DNA of 38,276 nucleotides, from the NCBI GenBank assembly GCA_004335835.1, contig RWJK01001895.1, positions 5,014 through 43,289 of the forward strand. Direction: 5' to 3'. The notes below the pieces were generated by a model that saw only the letters and a list, made by a program, of their open reading frames with translations, was not told the DNA's origin and ran no database searches. The first letter of the stretch is position 1. Each line of letters opens with the position of its first letter. This DNA comes from Scenedesmus sp. ARA3 (Eukaryota; Chlorophyta; Chlorophyceae; Sphaeropleales; Scenedesmaceae). This document shows, one piece after another, positions 1 through 12,752 of this stretch. The position numbers and the translations under genes are program-made.

Positions 1-54
<54 letters not shown>
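1..54 (+). repeat. (CAG)18 microsatellite at window edge
   Basis: Eighteen uninterrupted CAG units, cut by the window start, so the real length is unknown. They read as poly-Gln in the frame of gene A exon 1. Gene D has only five Gln at the same place (before HGTAGSS), so the tract differs in length between the paralogues. Confidence 0.9.
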
Positions 55-57
<3 letters not shown>

Positions 58-993
58 GGCACAGAGGGCAGCAGCACTGCTGCTTCTGCAGCAGCAGCAG
101 GACCGGCAACGGCAGCAGCAGCAGCAGACGTTGCATACGAGGAGCTGCAGCTGTCTCCTATCCACGTGTGTGCTGTGTACAAGATGACGGGGGACGACGT
201 CCGCACCGTCACTAAGGTAAGCATTCTGGCTGTAGGCAGCATGTTTCAGCATGTTTCTGCATGCACCTGGCTCCGGCTCCTGACATGTCATTGTTGCCAA
301 CAATACCTGGTGCACAGTTGGGGAAACTGTGTTGGTGCATGGTGCTCTGGGCAGCGGCAGCAGCACACGGCAACTAAAGGCAGGTGCCTGCTCTGCAGCT
401 TTTCTGTATGATAGGCTGATGAAAACACTGCTCGCAGTCTTGTCAGGTATACAGTCCACTGTCAACTGCCTTTGCCTGATAACATGCCTTACAACCTGAG
501 CCATGCATCACCTCACCAGTAGCAAACAGCTGCATAACCCACACCAGCACGCAGTGCCAGATCACAGCTCACGCCTGCTAACCGCTCTATGCCTCTCCTG
601 CTGCTTCTCTACGCTTGCAGAGCTTTGTGCTGCACTGCCCGGACTGCCAGCACTGCAGCACAGCCTTTTCCAGTCAGCAGGAGGTGATGCGGCACATCAT
701 AGCACATGTCGCCACAGCAGCCGATCTCAGCAGGCCCTGCTGCACCCTGCAAGCTGCGTATGACAGCGGCCGCTACAGCAGCCCAGCAGCGTTTGGCTAC
801 AGCCCAGGAGAGCTGCTGGACAGGGCGGCAGCAGTAGAAGATGCGATGGCGCAGCTGCTCGCACGCATTACGTTTGCAGCAGCAGTGCACATCTTGATCA
901 AGACGAGGCCAGGGCGCCAGGGCTACTGTAGCTACAGTGACAGGAAGAAGCAGGCCGAGAAGGCAGCAGCAGGGCGCAAGCCATACCAGCCGT

Positions 994-1085
<92 letters not shown>

Positions 1086-1396
1086 CCAGCGCTCGCAAGC
1101 AGCAGCAGTGCAGCCAATGCCGGCGCAGGGCAGCAGCAGCAGGAGGAGCTGGGTTTGGCAGAGCTGCTGCCATGGCGGCTGTGGGCGCAGCGATGTGTGT
1201 CGCAAGGCTGGTCAGCCGCAAACCCCAGCTTGACACTGTATGCCAACTATGCACGGCCTAGCCTTGCAAGCTTGGCTTCAGCTGACAGGCCATGCCTGCT
1301 GGACCTGCTATACGCGCCAGTACTTGGTGGTGCGGGTGAAAGGGATTGTGGCCTCCTTTTGGAGCGGCTGGCAGCGCTGCTGCTGCGATTTAGGGC

Positions 1397-1438
<42 letters not shown>

Positions 1439-3986
1439 GGAGGAGCAGCAGGAAGATGTGGTGTGTGCGCTGCGCAAGGCGGCAGCAGCAACAGCAGCCG
1501 GTGACGCGTCTGGGCACCAAACAGCAGCACAATGTGCTGCCACATCCTCTGCTGTCATCGCACCTCCTGACGGGCGCAGCATTGCAGCTAGCAGCGGCAG
1601 CAGCAGCAGCAGGCTGACCTCAGCTGATGTGCAGCAGCTGCTGTCTGAGCTGTTGGCAAGAGACGTGGTGTTCCAGCACGTGCCAGCTGAGCAGCGCGTG
1701 GGCGAGTTCCTGCAGCAGTTGTGGCCAGGCAGCAGCGTGCAGGATGTGGCAGCAGCAGCAGCGCGCTGGTTTGTCAGCATGCACCTGTTGATATGCGACT
1801 TTTGCGCCGTAACCGGCAAGAAGCTGCGGAGTGGTGGACTCCGCAAGTGTAGCTTCTGCCTCGAGTGCATCTGCAGCAGGTGCCAGGCAAAGGATGATGA
1901 GAGAGTGGCAGCAGCAGCCGCAGCAGCTAGCGTAGCGGCAGCAGATGTTGCGGCGATGAGGGACAGCACATACTTATGCTCAGCCTGCATTGGTCACTCG
2001 CACGTGCTGGAGCTGGCAGCTAGCCACGCTGCTGCTGCCGCTGCTGCTGCAGCCGCCAGAGATGGCGGTGGCAGCAGTGGAGCGCGCAACGCAGCAGCTG
2101 GTCTGAGCAGTGCAGCAGCAGCTCCTGCACCGGCTCAAGCGCCGGCGGCGGCAGCAGCCTTCAAAGGGATTGCAGTAGCAGCTCCTGCAGCGGCAGCAGC
2201 TGCTCCTGCGGCAGCTGCAGAAGTAGCGCCCGCAGTGGTCCTGGGCAGAGACACAACACTCCGCGAGGTTGTACAGCACCGCCAGCAGCAGCAGCAGCAG
2301 CAGCAGCACGTAGCAACTGCAGCAGCAGCCATCAACGCTACCTTCCTCAAGCCTGCCGCACCGCCTGTTGCAGATGGCCCAGCAGTGCAGCAGCTGCACG
2401 GCCCTGCACAGAAGAAACAGCGCAGCCTGGAGCGCAGCCTGCCACCAAGTCAACCCATTGAAGGTGCGCACACCAGCGCCACAGCACCACCCTGTGAGCA
2501 GCAGCAGCTGCTGCCGCAGCAGCAGGGCGTGCAAAGCACTGCAGCAACAGCAGCAGCATGCAGCCACAGGCGCTGTGAGCAGCAGGCAGACGCTGCTGTT
2601 CCTGCTGCAGCTGACGGTGCTGGTTCAAAAGGGCACCAGCAGCGGCTGCGGCAGCAGCAGGCGGCGTGCAATGCACAGCAGCGGCAGGCTTCTAGGGCAG
2701 CAGGGCGCGAGTGGGGTCATGACCAGCAGCCTCGAGGTGCTCCTGCAGCAGCAGCAGCAGCAGCAGCAGGCGGGGCAGCTGACACATTCCATGCTATCAA
2801 GCGCCGCCACATGGATACGACAACACCAGATGAGCAGGGGCAGCAGCAGCCGGTGCAGCTGCAGCTGTTGGCTGATGATGGACTGCTGCAGGTGACACAG
2901 CAGCAGCCGGCACAGCAGCGGCAGGCGCTGCAGCAGCAGCTTGAGGCAGATGGGTTTCAGCCAGAAGGACAGCAGCAGCAGCAGCAGCAGCAGCCAACAT
3001 CTGACCAGCTGCCGCAGCCAGACCAGCAGCAATCACAGCAGCAGCTGGTGCAGCAGCAGCCGGTACAGCAGCAGGTGGCACAGCAGCAGCCAGCACAGCA
3101 GCAGCCGGCACCGCAGCAGCCGGCACAACAGCAGCCAGTGGAACAGCAGCAGCCAGCGCTGCAGCAGCAGCTGGAGGCAGCCGATGAGGCAGCCGACGAG
3201 GGGTTCAATCAGCTGATGCGGCGAGCAGGCAGCAATCCAGTAGCTCAAGCAGTGCTGATAGTCATGAGGATGAAGAAGTGCAGCCTGGTTGAATCAGGCG
3301 ATGCAAGCGACCTGATACGTCTGCAAACATTAGGCCAGGTGCTTCAGTGCCTGCAGCAAACCAGTGCTGCTGCGCTGCCGCTGCTCCTGCAGTGCATGGC
3401 AGAGCCGGTGGACAAGGGCAGCAGCAGCAGCAGCAGCCGCTGCAGCAGTGTGCTGGACCTGCTGCTGTGCTGCTGGCTGCGTGAGGTGCAGCTGACAGGC
3501 TGTAGCGTGCAGCAGTCTGCAGCAGCTGCTGCGGAGGCTGTAGCAGCAGGCTTTGCTGGTGATGGCAGCAACTCAGGCACTGCTGCTGCCACCCTGTGCC
3601 AGGCGGTTGCAGGGCTGTGTCAGCTGCTGCTGCAGCTGATGTCACAGTGCTGCGAAGCGGCCGCAACACCTGCAGCAGCAGCAGCAGACGCAGCTTTAGT
3701 GCAGCTGTCAAGCAGCCTAATGCTGGGCACAGCGCTGCTGCTGCTGCACTGGCCTGCAGCTGCATGCGACAGGCAGTGCCAGCAGGCGATGTTCTGGCGG
3801 CAGCTGATCTGGCTCACAGCCCAGCAGGGAGCAGCTGTGCATGTTGATGCTGTGCTAGCTCAGATCTCAGAGCAGTTGCACAGAGACATAATGAGGCAGC
3901 ATGGCAGGGCAGTCAAAGCAGCTGCAGCAGCAGCAGCAGCAGCGGCGGCAGCAGGGACGGCAGAGGGCTCTGGCATGCAAGCATAA
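1..3986 (+). CDS. Gene A: Gln/Ala-rich multi-zinc-finger protein, 5'-truncated by the window edge
   Basis: Two exons are visible: 1-216, open at its 5' end, and 621-3986 with stop TAA. The intron 217-620 has GTAAGC and TTGCAG ends and phase 0. The exon join is supported by gene D (18074-22864), which has the same junction in the same phase: both read HVCAVY...K before the intron and SFVLHCPDCQH after it. Domains in order: a Gln/Ala-rich linker; a C2H2-type finger at 645-707 (C-x2-C-x12-H-x3-H); a conserved block with AFGYSPGE (about 790-900); a 30-Ala run; a poly-Gln run near 1397; a Cys-pair cluster at 1794-2000 (CDFC, CSFC, CLEC, CSRC, CSAC), like a treble-clef/PHD/FYVE finger; a long Gln-rich region; and a C-terminal domain (about 3200-3900) shared with genes C and D. 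A nuclear regulatory or chromatin role is inferred from composition only. I do not recognise the family. Confidence 0.75.
994..1083 (+). repeat. (CAG)30 microsatellite coding for poly-alanine in gene A
   Basis: Thirty perfect CAG units. In the gene A frame they read as GCA and give 30 consecutive alanines just after the YQPSA segment. Gene D lacks the run at the matching position (SATYSAAAASSSSS), so the expansion arose after the two genes separated. The absence of interruptions points to a young, unstable tract. Confidence 0.95.
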
Positions 3987-5546
3987 TGCAGCCAGGCTGG
4001 CGGCACCTGTCACATTGGTGCAGCCTCTGCTGCTGCAGCTGGCCGCGACAGGACAGCAGTGCTACTGACAGCAATGCCCAGCAGACTGGAACCCAACCGA
4101 TAAACCTCAGCCTCTGACTGACAGCAGCTTCACCTTACATGATTTGGGTGTGCGTGACCTGGCAGCGCTCTGCAGCTGCTAGGGTATGTATCGCCGGCAG
4201 TTGCTGTGTTTGCCGAACACCACCAACTCTGGTTTATGCTGAACTTGACCAAGCCATCGGCCTGCCTGGAGTACTGTTTGTCATCATGGACTGCAAGTGG
4301 TTTTGATGAGCTGTGAGCTGTTTATCAAAAGCAATGGTTTACTCTACACTCTAAGAGCATCAGTTTTGCCTGCCGTATGGCCATATGCAGCATCAGCTGC
4401 TGCTGATGCGTTTTGGTTTGCGCTGCATCCAACTGCAAATTGTGCTACAGTGTTCAGGACTTTTGATCGGCAGTGCGGTCATCACACCCGCAGCAACTCT
4501 TGATGGATGCTTGGTGTGCCTTGTACTGCAGCTGCAGCTGCCATACCCTTAGGGCTCTGCAGGCTGCGGTTGCACATGCCATGCTCTGGACCTGTCTGTA
4601 GCTAGCATGCTCACAGAGATGTGGAATGTTTGCTGTGGTGCCTGCTGCATCCAGTGATGTTGACGACATACTAAGCCTAAGTGCGGGGTTGTCACTGGCT
4701 GTACTGCGCCTGCACGGCCCTGGTTGGGTTTTGTGCATGGAGTTTCATTGTGCTTGCCTTTCGTTTGGCTTGTCCTGTGCTTTTCTATGCTTGCTGCTCT
4801 TGCTTGTCTTCAAGAATGGATAGTTACATGCGCGTCTGGCACCGTCGTTAGTTGTTTTTGCATGCATGCCAATCAGTTGTCACAGTTGGTGTTGTGGTGG
4901 TGTGCTGACGTGTAGCTTGTGCGTTAGTCTTCTCTCTTTGGGGGGAAGGACTCAGGCTGCACACAGCGCTGCTCAAGCACGCCCCACAGTGTGCTTCGCT
5001 GTGTGGTACCTGCTGCTGCAGCAGCTACAGCATGTCCTGATGACGTAGAACAGTTTGAGAGCAGACAGGTGTATGGGTGCCAGAGATGGAGTCAGTCTGA
5101 GGCACTACTTTGCAGAGGACAAGTGTGTTGTCGTCGTGCCAATGTTGTGCTGAATCAAAGTGACTGTGATCTGCCGAGATGTCAGCAGCAGTGACTTTGA
5201 TCAAGGCAAAATGATTATGTTGCGCTGCTATGTTCGGGTGTTTTAGGGGGGGGGGGCTACTGCGCATAGAAATGCTATGGCGTAGCTACGGCAGCAGCTG
5301 GAAAGCACAAATGTAACACCGCAGTACTTGCACCCAAACCAAAGAGATGACAACTGATTCTGCTTGCCAATGCAAATTAGGACACGCACAGGGTCTTAGC
5401 CCCAGTGCACGTGGTGCCAGCACCCAGTGTTACCAACCAGCAACCCATGCTGGAAAACTCACACACTCCCATCAATGCCCATGCCATATCAACCATGCCA
5501 GCAGCCTGTCACCACTAGCTTGCCTTGCATTTCTTTTGCAGCAGTC
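3987..5546. other. Intergenic region between convergent gene A and the SMC gene
   Basis: About 1.56 kb separates the stop of gene A (plus) from the stop of the SMC gene (minus), so it should hold two facing 3' UTRs. Candidate TGTAA poly(A) motifs lie at 5312-5316 on plus and 4822-4826 on minus; each is far from its stop (1.3 kb and 0.7 kb), so they are weak candidates. There is a run of 11 G at 5246-5256. Only short unconvincing ORFs are present. Confidence 0.5.
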
Positions 5547-8500
5547 TTAGAAGTGTGCTACCACTGCTGCACTGCTGCCGGGCCCATTGCTGTACACGCC
5601 CAGCAGGCAGCTGGCCGACTCGAACACAACAGGCCGGTGGCTCACCAAAAGATACTGCGCCCCCACCCTGCTTGCAGCCACACCCGCTGCATCCACTGCA
5701 TTGCTACTCTTATCTGCCGCCTTGGTGTTTGGCCCACCCACGCTGCTAGCCGCCACAACCGCTGCCTGCGCTGCAGCTACAGCACTGCTTTTTGCTGCCT
5801 CCCTGGGGCCGCACCCTGTGCCTTCGCATGCTGCCTCAGCACTGTCAACAGGCACGCTGCCGACTGGCTTGGCAGCCATTGGCAGCTCTGTCCCCTTGCT
5901 TAGGCTCCCGGTGCTGCCATCCTTGGGGCTGCCGCTGCTGCTGCTGCTGCTGCTGCTACTACATTGTGCCCTCACAAAGGCTGCCACCCTGCCTGCCGCC
6001 AGGCTGTCCAGGGCACAGTCCACCTCATCGAAGAAGTAGAAAGGAGAGGGGAACAGCGCCTGCAGGGGCACAGAATTACACAAGAACAGTGAGCAGTGCT
6101 GCCAGCGCCTCAGATGCAGGGACGCCGCCTGCCAGCCAACACTTGGCATCGTACCTTGCAATAAAAATGCTGGCATGCTCACATCCCAGCTGTGCGGGTA
6201 AGGCTGGCATGCTCACCTCCCAGCTGTGCGGGTAAGGCTGTCGCTAAAGCCCGCATGCTGTGCATGATTGCCAATGCTTGTGTGAGAGGCCTAATCGTCA
6301 GAGCGCCTAGTCAACATGTAACATAACAATAACACATCAGCAGGGCTCTCTCAGACAGCCCCACCTGCAGCGCAAAGCTGAGCGCCAGTGTGGCCAGCGC
6401 CTGCTGCCCCCCTGACAGCATGGCAAACTGGCGCCAGGCCTGGCCGTCAGGCTGCACGTGCAGCGTGACGCCCTGGCTGAACAGCAGCCGGCGCTCCTGC
6501 AGAGCACCAGCAACACGTGTTTCAATCCATTGCTAAACTATGGAGTGCTAACAAGATGGCAGGAGACGGATGGCGTGACTGCGTTAGGTCGCATCCCGCC
6601 CTGGCTGAACAGCAGCCGGCGCTCCTGCAGAGCACCAGCAGGAGACACACAGCGAGTCATGCAGCAGTCCTGATCAAGAGGGGAAGGCAATTGCCAGTTG
6701 TGCCAGGGCTTGGCTGCCTTGTCAAAACTCCACACTTATCCTGGGATGACAAGGGCATCAAGCAAGCCACAAGTGTAAGGTAAAGCTGCCAGCGGCAGTG
6801 CAAGCAGATGCAACGCAACCTCGACGGATCAGCGCCGTGTAAACTTCCCAGTAGCAATGACACAGCACGACCGTATGTTTGCCTGACCTCACCTGTGTAT
6901 ACGCGCAGTAAGCAGAGCCGCAGCCGCCAGTCAGCTGCCGATACACGCCATCCAGCGCAGCATTCAGCGCCTGCAGCACCGCCAGCAGCTTTGCATAGCG
7001 CTCATCCAGCAGCTGCTCCCGCACTGCCATTGCCTCATCCTGCTGCTGCTGCAGCTGCTGTAGCCGCGCATGTGCTGCTGCCATCGCCTGCAGTGCCTGA
7101 AGGTCCCTTTCCAGTGCTGCCTCGTCGACTTTGGCTGCCTGCAGCTGCCAATCCTGCTGTGCATCCTCCAGCTGCTGCTGCCGCTGCTGCAGCTGCTGGC
7201 CCTGTTTTGCCAGCGCAGCAGCTGATGGGCAGGTGTTGGTCGCAGCTGCGTTCTCCTCTGTACTTCTTGCCCTGCTAGCCTGCTCGTCCTGCTGCTGCTG
7301 CTGCCGGCGCTTGCGGCCTGACTGCCTGACGTTTTGGGGCCCCGCCTCGCTGCCGCTGTCGCTGCTGCTGCCACTGTTGACATGACCACCCTCAGCATCA
7401 CTGTTGTCTTCACCGCTGCTGCTATCTAGCACCTTGGCAGCACGCCTGCCAGCAGTGCGTTTGGCAGATTTCTTTTTGCTTGGCCTGAGAGCTGACCTCT
7501 CGCAGCTGCCATTGCACGTGCCATCGCGCTTGCTGCTGCCTGGTTCGCCAACGGTCTGCTCGACGCTATCTTCATCTGCTGTGCTACCCTGCTGCTGCTG
7601 CTGCTGCTGCTGTGCTTCTTCCTGAGCGTCAGGCATGTCAACATCCTGCTGCTGTAGCTGCTGCTCTGAGCTGGCAGCAGCAGCAGGGGCAGCATCGGCT
7701 GGTGTAGCAGCAGCGCCTGCTGCTGCTGCCTGCGGCTGCGGCTGGCGTTGTAGCTGGTTCAGTTCAGTGCTGCGTTGCTGCTGTTGCAGCTGCAGGTCAT
7801 GCAGCGCAGCCTGCTCCTGCTGCAGCAGCGCCTGCATGCAACCAGAAGATGATTGCAGTCAACAATGCATTTGTAGCATGCACAGCATGTTTGAAAGATG
7901 TGCAGGGCGTCCATCTACACACTGTTGCCTTTCAGTGGCACATACAACTTTTCTTTATTGCAGCATCTGAATGATCTTGACCCATTACTTCATATGGCCG
8001 CTGGCGAGAAGCCATGCTCACCAATAAACACGCATAGATGCACACATGCAGCGGCGCACCTTAACTGTATCGGCTTCTGCCTGTGCTGCTGCTGCGGCTT
8101 TGCGCACTACAGCCAGCTGCTTCAGCAGCGGCTTGCTGCTGCTGCTGAGCTCAGCCTGCCTGCCCTGCAGCAGCTCCAGCTGGGCCTCTGCTGCTGCCAG
8201 CTGCTGCTGCTCTGACTCCAACTTAGCCTGGACATGCGAACACACGATGCAGCAGCAACGAAAAACGAATCTGAGCAACAAATTGAGCAGAGGGCCAGCA
8301 GGGCATGCCAGACAGCAACGGGCAAGTTATCCGTCACGGCTATGGTTCCTGTGTTTGCTGCCAGTGCGCGTGCATCCGCGCAGGCAAATCCCTTCATGCA
8401 ATTCACTTGCCAGGCCTGTTGAGCAGCAGATAGGCTGGTACCATAGTTACAGCTGCACATAACACAGCCTGCAAATGCACACACTATCATGATTGCTTGC

Positions 8501-11500
8501 TAGTGCACCCAAGCCAGCCCACCTGCAGCTGTTCCAGCTCCTGCTGCTGGATGCCTGAGCCCTGCACCCTGGACAGCTCCTTGGACACTGCTGCTGCCTT
8601 GCGCCCAGCCGCCTGCTGCTGTTGCTTTGCCTTATCAGCCTCACCCCAAGCTGCGGCTACTGCTGCTGCTGCCGCTGCAGCTGCCTCCTTTACTTCCTGC
8701 AAGGCTGATCTGGCTGCTGCAGAGGCAGTGCTGCTGCCTTCTAAGCTGGCATCCTGCAGCTGCTGCTGCAGACGCTGCAGATCCAGCTCTGCTTGCCGCA
8801 CAGCTGCCGCAGCTGTTTCGAGCTCCGCTTGTGCTGGTTCCTGCTGCTGCTCTGCCTGTGCGAGCTGGCCTTGAAGTTGTGGCAGCATCTGCGCAGCTCG
8901 GCTTGTACAGCGCTGCTGCTGTGTTTGAGCATTTTGCTCTGCTCTCTCAGCTGCCGTCAGCTGCTGCTGTTGCCGTGCCAGGGACGTCCTTGCAGCCTTC
9001 AGCTGCTGGTCTGCTGCTGCCACTGCTGCTGCTGCCGCTGCTGCATCCCTCGCTAGCTCCTGCACATGCTGCTGTGCTTCCTTGGCAGCTGCAGCGGCAG
9101 CAGTGCGTGCCGCAGCAGCAGATGGAGGCGCAGAAGCTGCTGCTGCACAGACAGGAATAGCAGCTGGTGCGCCAACCAGCAGACTGTATGCACCTGTGGC
9201 GCTGCCGCTGCTGCTGCTGCTGTTGTTGCCGGCCATGCGCACCACAACCTCTCCATCTGCCTTAAACACCTCCCCAGCCCTGCAGGCAGCATACAGTACA
9301 ATGAACGCATGTTGATGCAACTCAACCATAGGCATCAGGCCGCCTTGTGACACACACATGTTTGGTCAGCATGTATCATATGTGGAGAGTGCAAATGACT
9401 CGCAGCACTCAATATGCAGCCCAAAGGCAGCAACAAACTGATGTCCTGGAAGCCAGCCTTCCTGCGCGCCGACTATCAAGAGCTACGATGCCAAGAGCAA
9501 GCATTGTGCGCGCAGCCCTCGCCGCAGCATAAGCTGCTTGCTCTTACGGGCCAGCACAACGCCTAGGGTGCCAGTACAGCACTCACCGTGTGACCAGGTT
9601 CCTCCTCAAATGCATCAGCCTGCCAGCCTCCTCCTGCAGGCTTCAGCTCAATGCAGCAATACACCAGATTGCATTGCACAGCTAGTCTCACCGTGTGAAA
9701 CCTGAAGGCCACAGGATTCGCCGGGTATGGTGCCGTCACAACAACTCATTCTGCACAGCTAGTCTCACCGTGTGACGAGGTTCCTCCTCAGGTGCATCAG
9801 CCTGCTAGCCTCCTCCCTGCTGTCCACCAGCAGCCAGCTGCCCAGCAGCTGCTGCAGCAAGCCCTGCAGCCCTTGCACACCTGGCGCTGCTGCCACACAC
9901 TCCAGCAGCGGCCTGCTGCTGCTGCCGCCTGCTGCTGCAGATGCTGCATTATATGCATTTGATGGAGCCTCAGACAGGATCTTGCACTGCACAGTGCCGA
10001 CCCGGTGCTGCCGGAAATGGTCTATCACTGCTGCTGCAGTGGATCTGTCACTGACAAGAAGTGTGCTGTTCATGTTGGCTACCTCTGCAAGTGCTGCGGT
10101 GACCGCAACAGCAGCAGAGACGTGTGACTGATGGATGTGCAGCATGTTGCACAGCCTGCCACAGAAGGTGCCTGGAAGCTGGCTGCTGTCACTGCGCTGC
10201 TTCAGCTGCTGCACTGCTGTATCGTACGCGGGCCAGCTGCCAGCAGCGGAGGGGTGGGTGGCCGTTGAGGATGGTGTGTGCTGTGGGTTGCGCTGCAGCT
10301 GCTGCTGCTCTGCCTGTGCCTGCTGAAGCTCGACCTGCGAGGCAACAGCACCGGCAGAAACCAAATCATTGTTGGTGCACCCCACGCAGGCGCGCAGCAA
10401 GTGCCGTGATGATCAGCCGCCAACAAAAGTGGCTGCAAAGGTGTGCCTGGTGTCTGGCTGTAGAAGCTGGCTGAGAAACTAGCCCACCCAATAGGCCTGA
10501 TAGTGCACATGTTTGGCGCACCTGCAGTGTGCGCTGCTGCATGTGTGCATCCTTCCAGGCTTGCTCCGCATCCTGCACTGCTGCCCTGCCAGCATCCACT
10601 CCTGCAGCAGCCTGCTGCCGTGCTGCTGCTGCCTCCTGCAGCTGCTGCGTGCTCTTTGCTGCTGCTGTCTCCACCTCTTCCAGTGATGCCTGCAGCCCTG
10701 CAATTGCTGCAGCTGCGCGTGTTGCCTTTGTGGCAGCGGCAGAGTGCACGCCTTGCAGCTCTGCTAGCTCTGTCTCTGCTGCTAGCTGCTGTTGCTGCAG
10801 CGCTTGCAGCTCTTTGGATGGCCCTTCATTTTGCGTCGTGCCTGCACCTGCACGCTTGCCGCGCCTGCCTGATGCCGCAGTTGCTGCAGCAGCAGCAGTG
10901 TGTGACGCACCACCGCACCCCTCGTCCGCTGCCTGCTGTGCTGCTGCCAGCTGCTGATCAGCCGCTGCCTGCTGCTCCTGCAGCTGCCGCAGCTGCTTAT
11001 GCTTTTCGGCAACAGCTTGTTTGTGCTGTGCTTCTTCTGCCTGCAGCTTGGCCAGCCTGGCCTGCAGCTTCTTTTCCAGTGCCTGCTGGCTCTTGAGTGC
11101 TGTGCTGCTGAAGGAGAGCTGCACCTTGGTGGCTGCTGCTGCAGCTGACAGCTTGGTGGCCTGCAGGAGCAAGAGGATGGGCAAAGTAAGTGTTACTGTA
11201 TCAGGCAGAGTGAGCGACACGACATGCGTGAGTGAGCGAGAACAAGCCAACACCATACATAAAGCCAGCAGGTGCTATAAACACACGCGCCGCACTTCAT
11301 GCAATGCGCTAAAGGCTGCCATGCGCTGCAGGCAAATGGTACCGCGTATATGGGTTTAGTTCCCACTTGCAACGACGCCCAAGCTGCTGCAGCTGCTGTG
11401 TCTGTTGCCGTGCAGAGCAGCACTTCAAAATGCAGCCCCCTGTTGCGGCATGGCCCTGGCCCCTTGCAGCGCGGTAAGTCCTACCTTCTTTCTCATGCTT

Positions 11501-12010
11501 TGCTCCTTGCTCTTCACTCCTGCCAGCTCCCGGCTGAGCTGCTGCTCCTGCTGCTGCAGCTGCTGCTCATGTGCTGCTGCCTCCTGCCGTGTGACTGCTG
11601 CAGCGGCTGCTGCTGCTTCTGCCTTGTCCACCTGCAGTCAGTCATGCATCAACCAAGCACTTGCATCAACAAAGAACGTTGCGTCATGCACAAGAAGCAA
11701 GACAAGCACGCAGTACTAGCCACTCGCTGATGGTTGCACCAAAAGCAGCTGCAGATTGTTGACACTGCACTAGCCACTTGCGTTAGAACCATGCTCATAC
11801 CGAATGCCATGCGCCAGTGGCAAGCACCAAGCTGCTGCCACCAGCGTGCCTCACCTGCTGCTGCTGCCGTTGTATCAACCGCCTGCCATGCTCCTGCTGA
11901 TCTGTCAGCAGCTGCAGCCTGGAGTCCAGCAGCGCTGCCTCCTGCTGCTGCACCGCCTGCCAGTGTGCCACATGGGGCGCCAGCGCCTCACGCTCACACT
12001 CCAAGCTGCA

Positions 12011-12041
<31 letters not shown>

Positions 12042-12715
12042 GCGGCCGCCATTGCTTGCTCTAGAGCGCAGGTGCAGAACCTTTTGGGAGCTCTCCCTCG
12101 AGCACTGCTGGCACATGCCTGGTTGCATACTTATGACTGCAATAAAACACCTGCTGCCACTACCTACCATGCCACAGCTGACCCTGAACCCACAGTGCCG
12201 TCAGCACCACGCTCTGTCTACTGCTGGTACTACTGCTCACTTGCTGATGTGCTGCTCGCACTGGTCGATGCTGCCTGCCAGCGCCTCCACCTGCACGCCC
12301 TGCTGCTGTATACGCCCCTCATAGTCTGCCGCGCCAGTGAGCAGCTCCAGCTGGCGCACAAGGCCCACCGCATCACCCACATCCACAGCCTGCAGAAATA
12401 GGAAGCGCGTTGCAAAGCAAGTTGAAATAAAGCTAGCAAGCAGGTTGTTGACGCACCAGGCCCACAGCCGTCACACATCAAAAGCCTGCAGGAACAGGGG
12501 CAGCAGCAGCAGAAGCAGAAGAAATAGCAAGCTGCCCAGCGATTTTGTATGTAAGCAGCTCCAGCTGGCGCACCAGGCCCACTGCATCATCCACATCCAC
12601 AGCCTGCAGGCACATACGGCAAGTTGTAAAGCAAGGTCAAGCAAGCAAGCGAGCAGGTGAGTATTGGCGCACCAGGCCCAGCGCGTCACCCACATCAATA
12701 GCCTGCAGGAACAGA

Positions 12716-12752
<37 letters not shown>

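Noticed and set aside
1247..1990. 247-codon minus-strand frame opposite gene A
   Set aside because: It is Cys/Ser/Leu-rich because CAG repeats are open on the other strand. The plus frame has paralogue support (gene D) and zinc motifs; this one does not.
5241..5256. TTTTAGGG followed by a G run, like the green-algal telomere unit
   Set aside because: Only one unit, followed by a G homopolymer and flanked by ordinary intergenic sequence; no tandem array.
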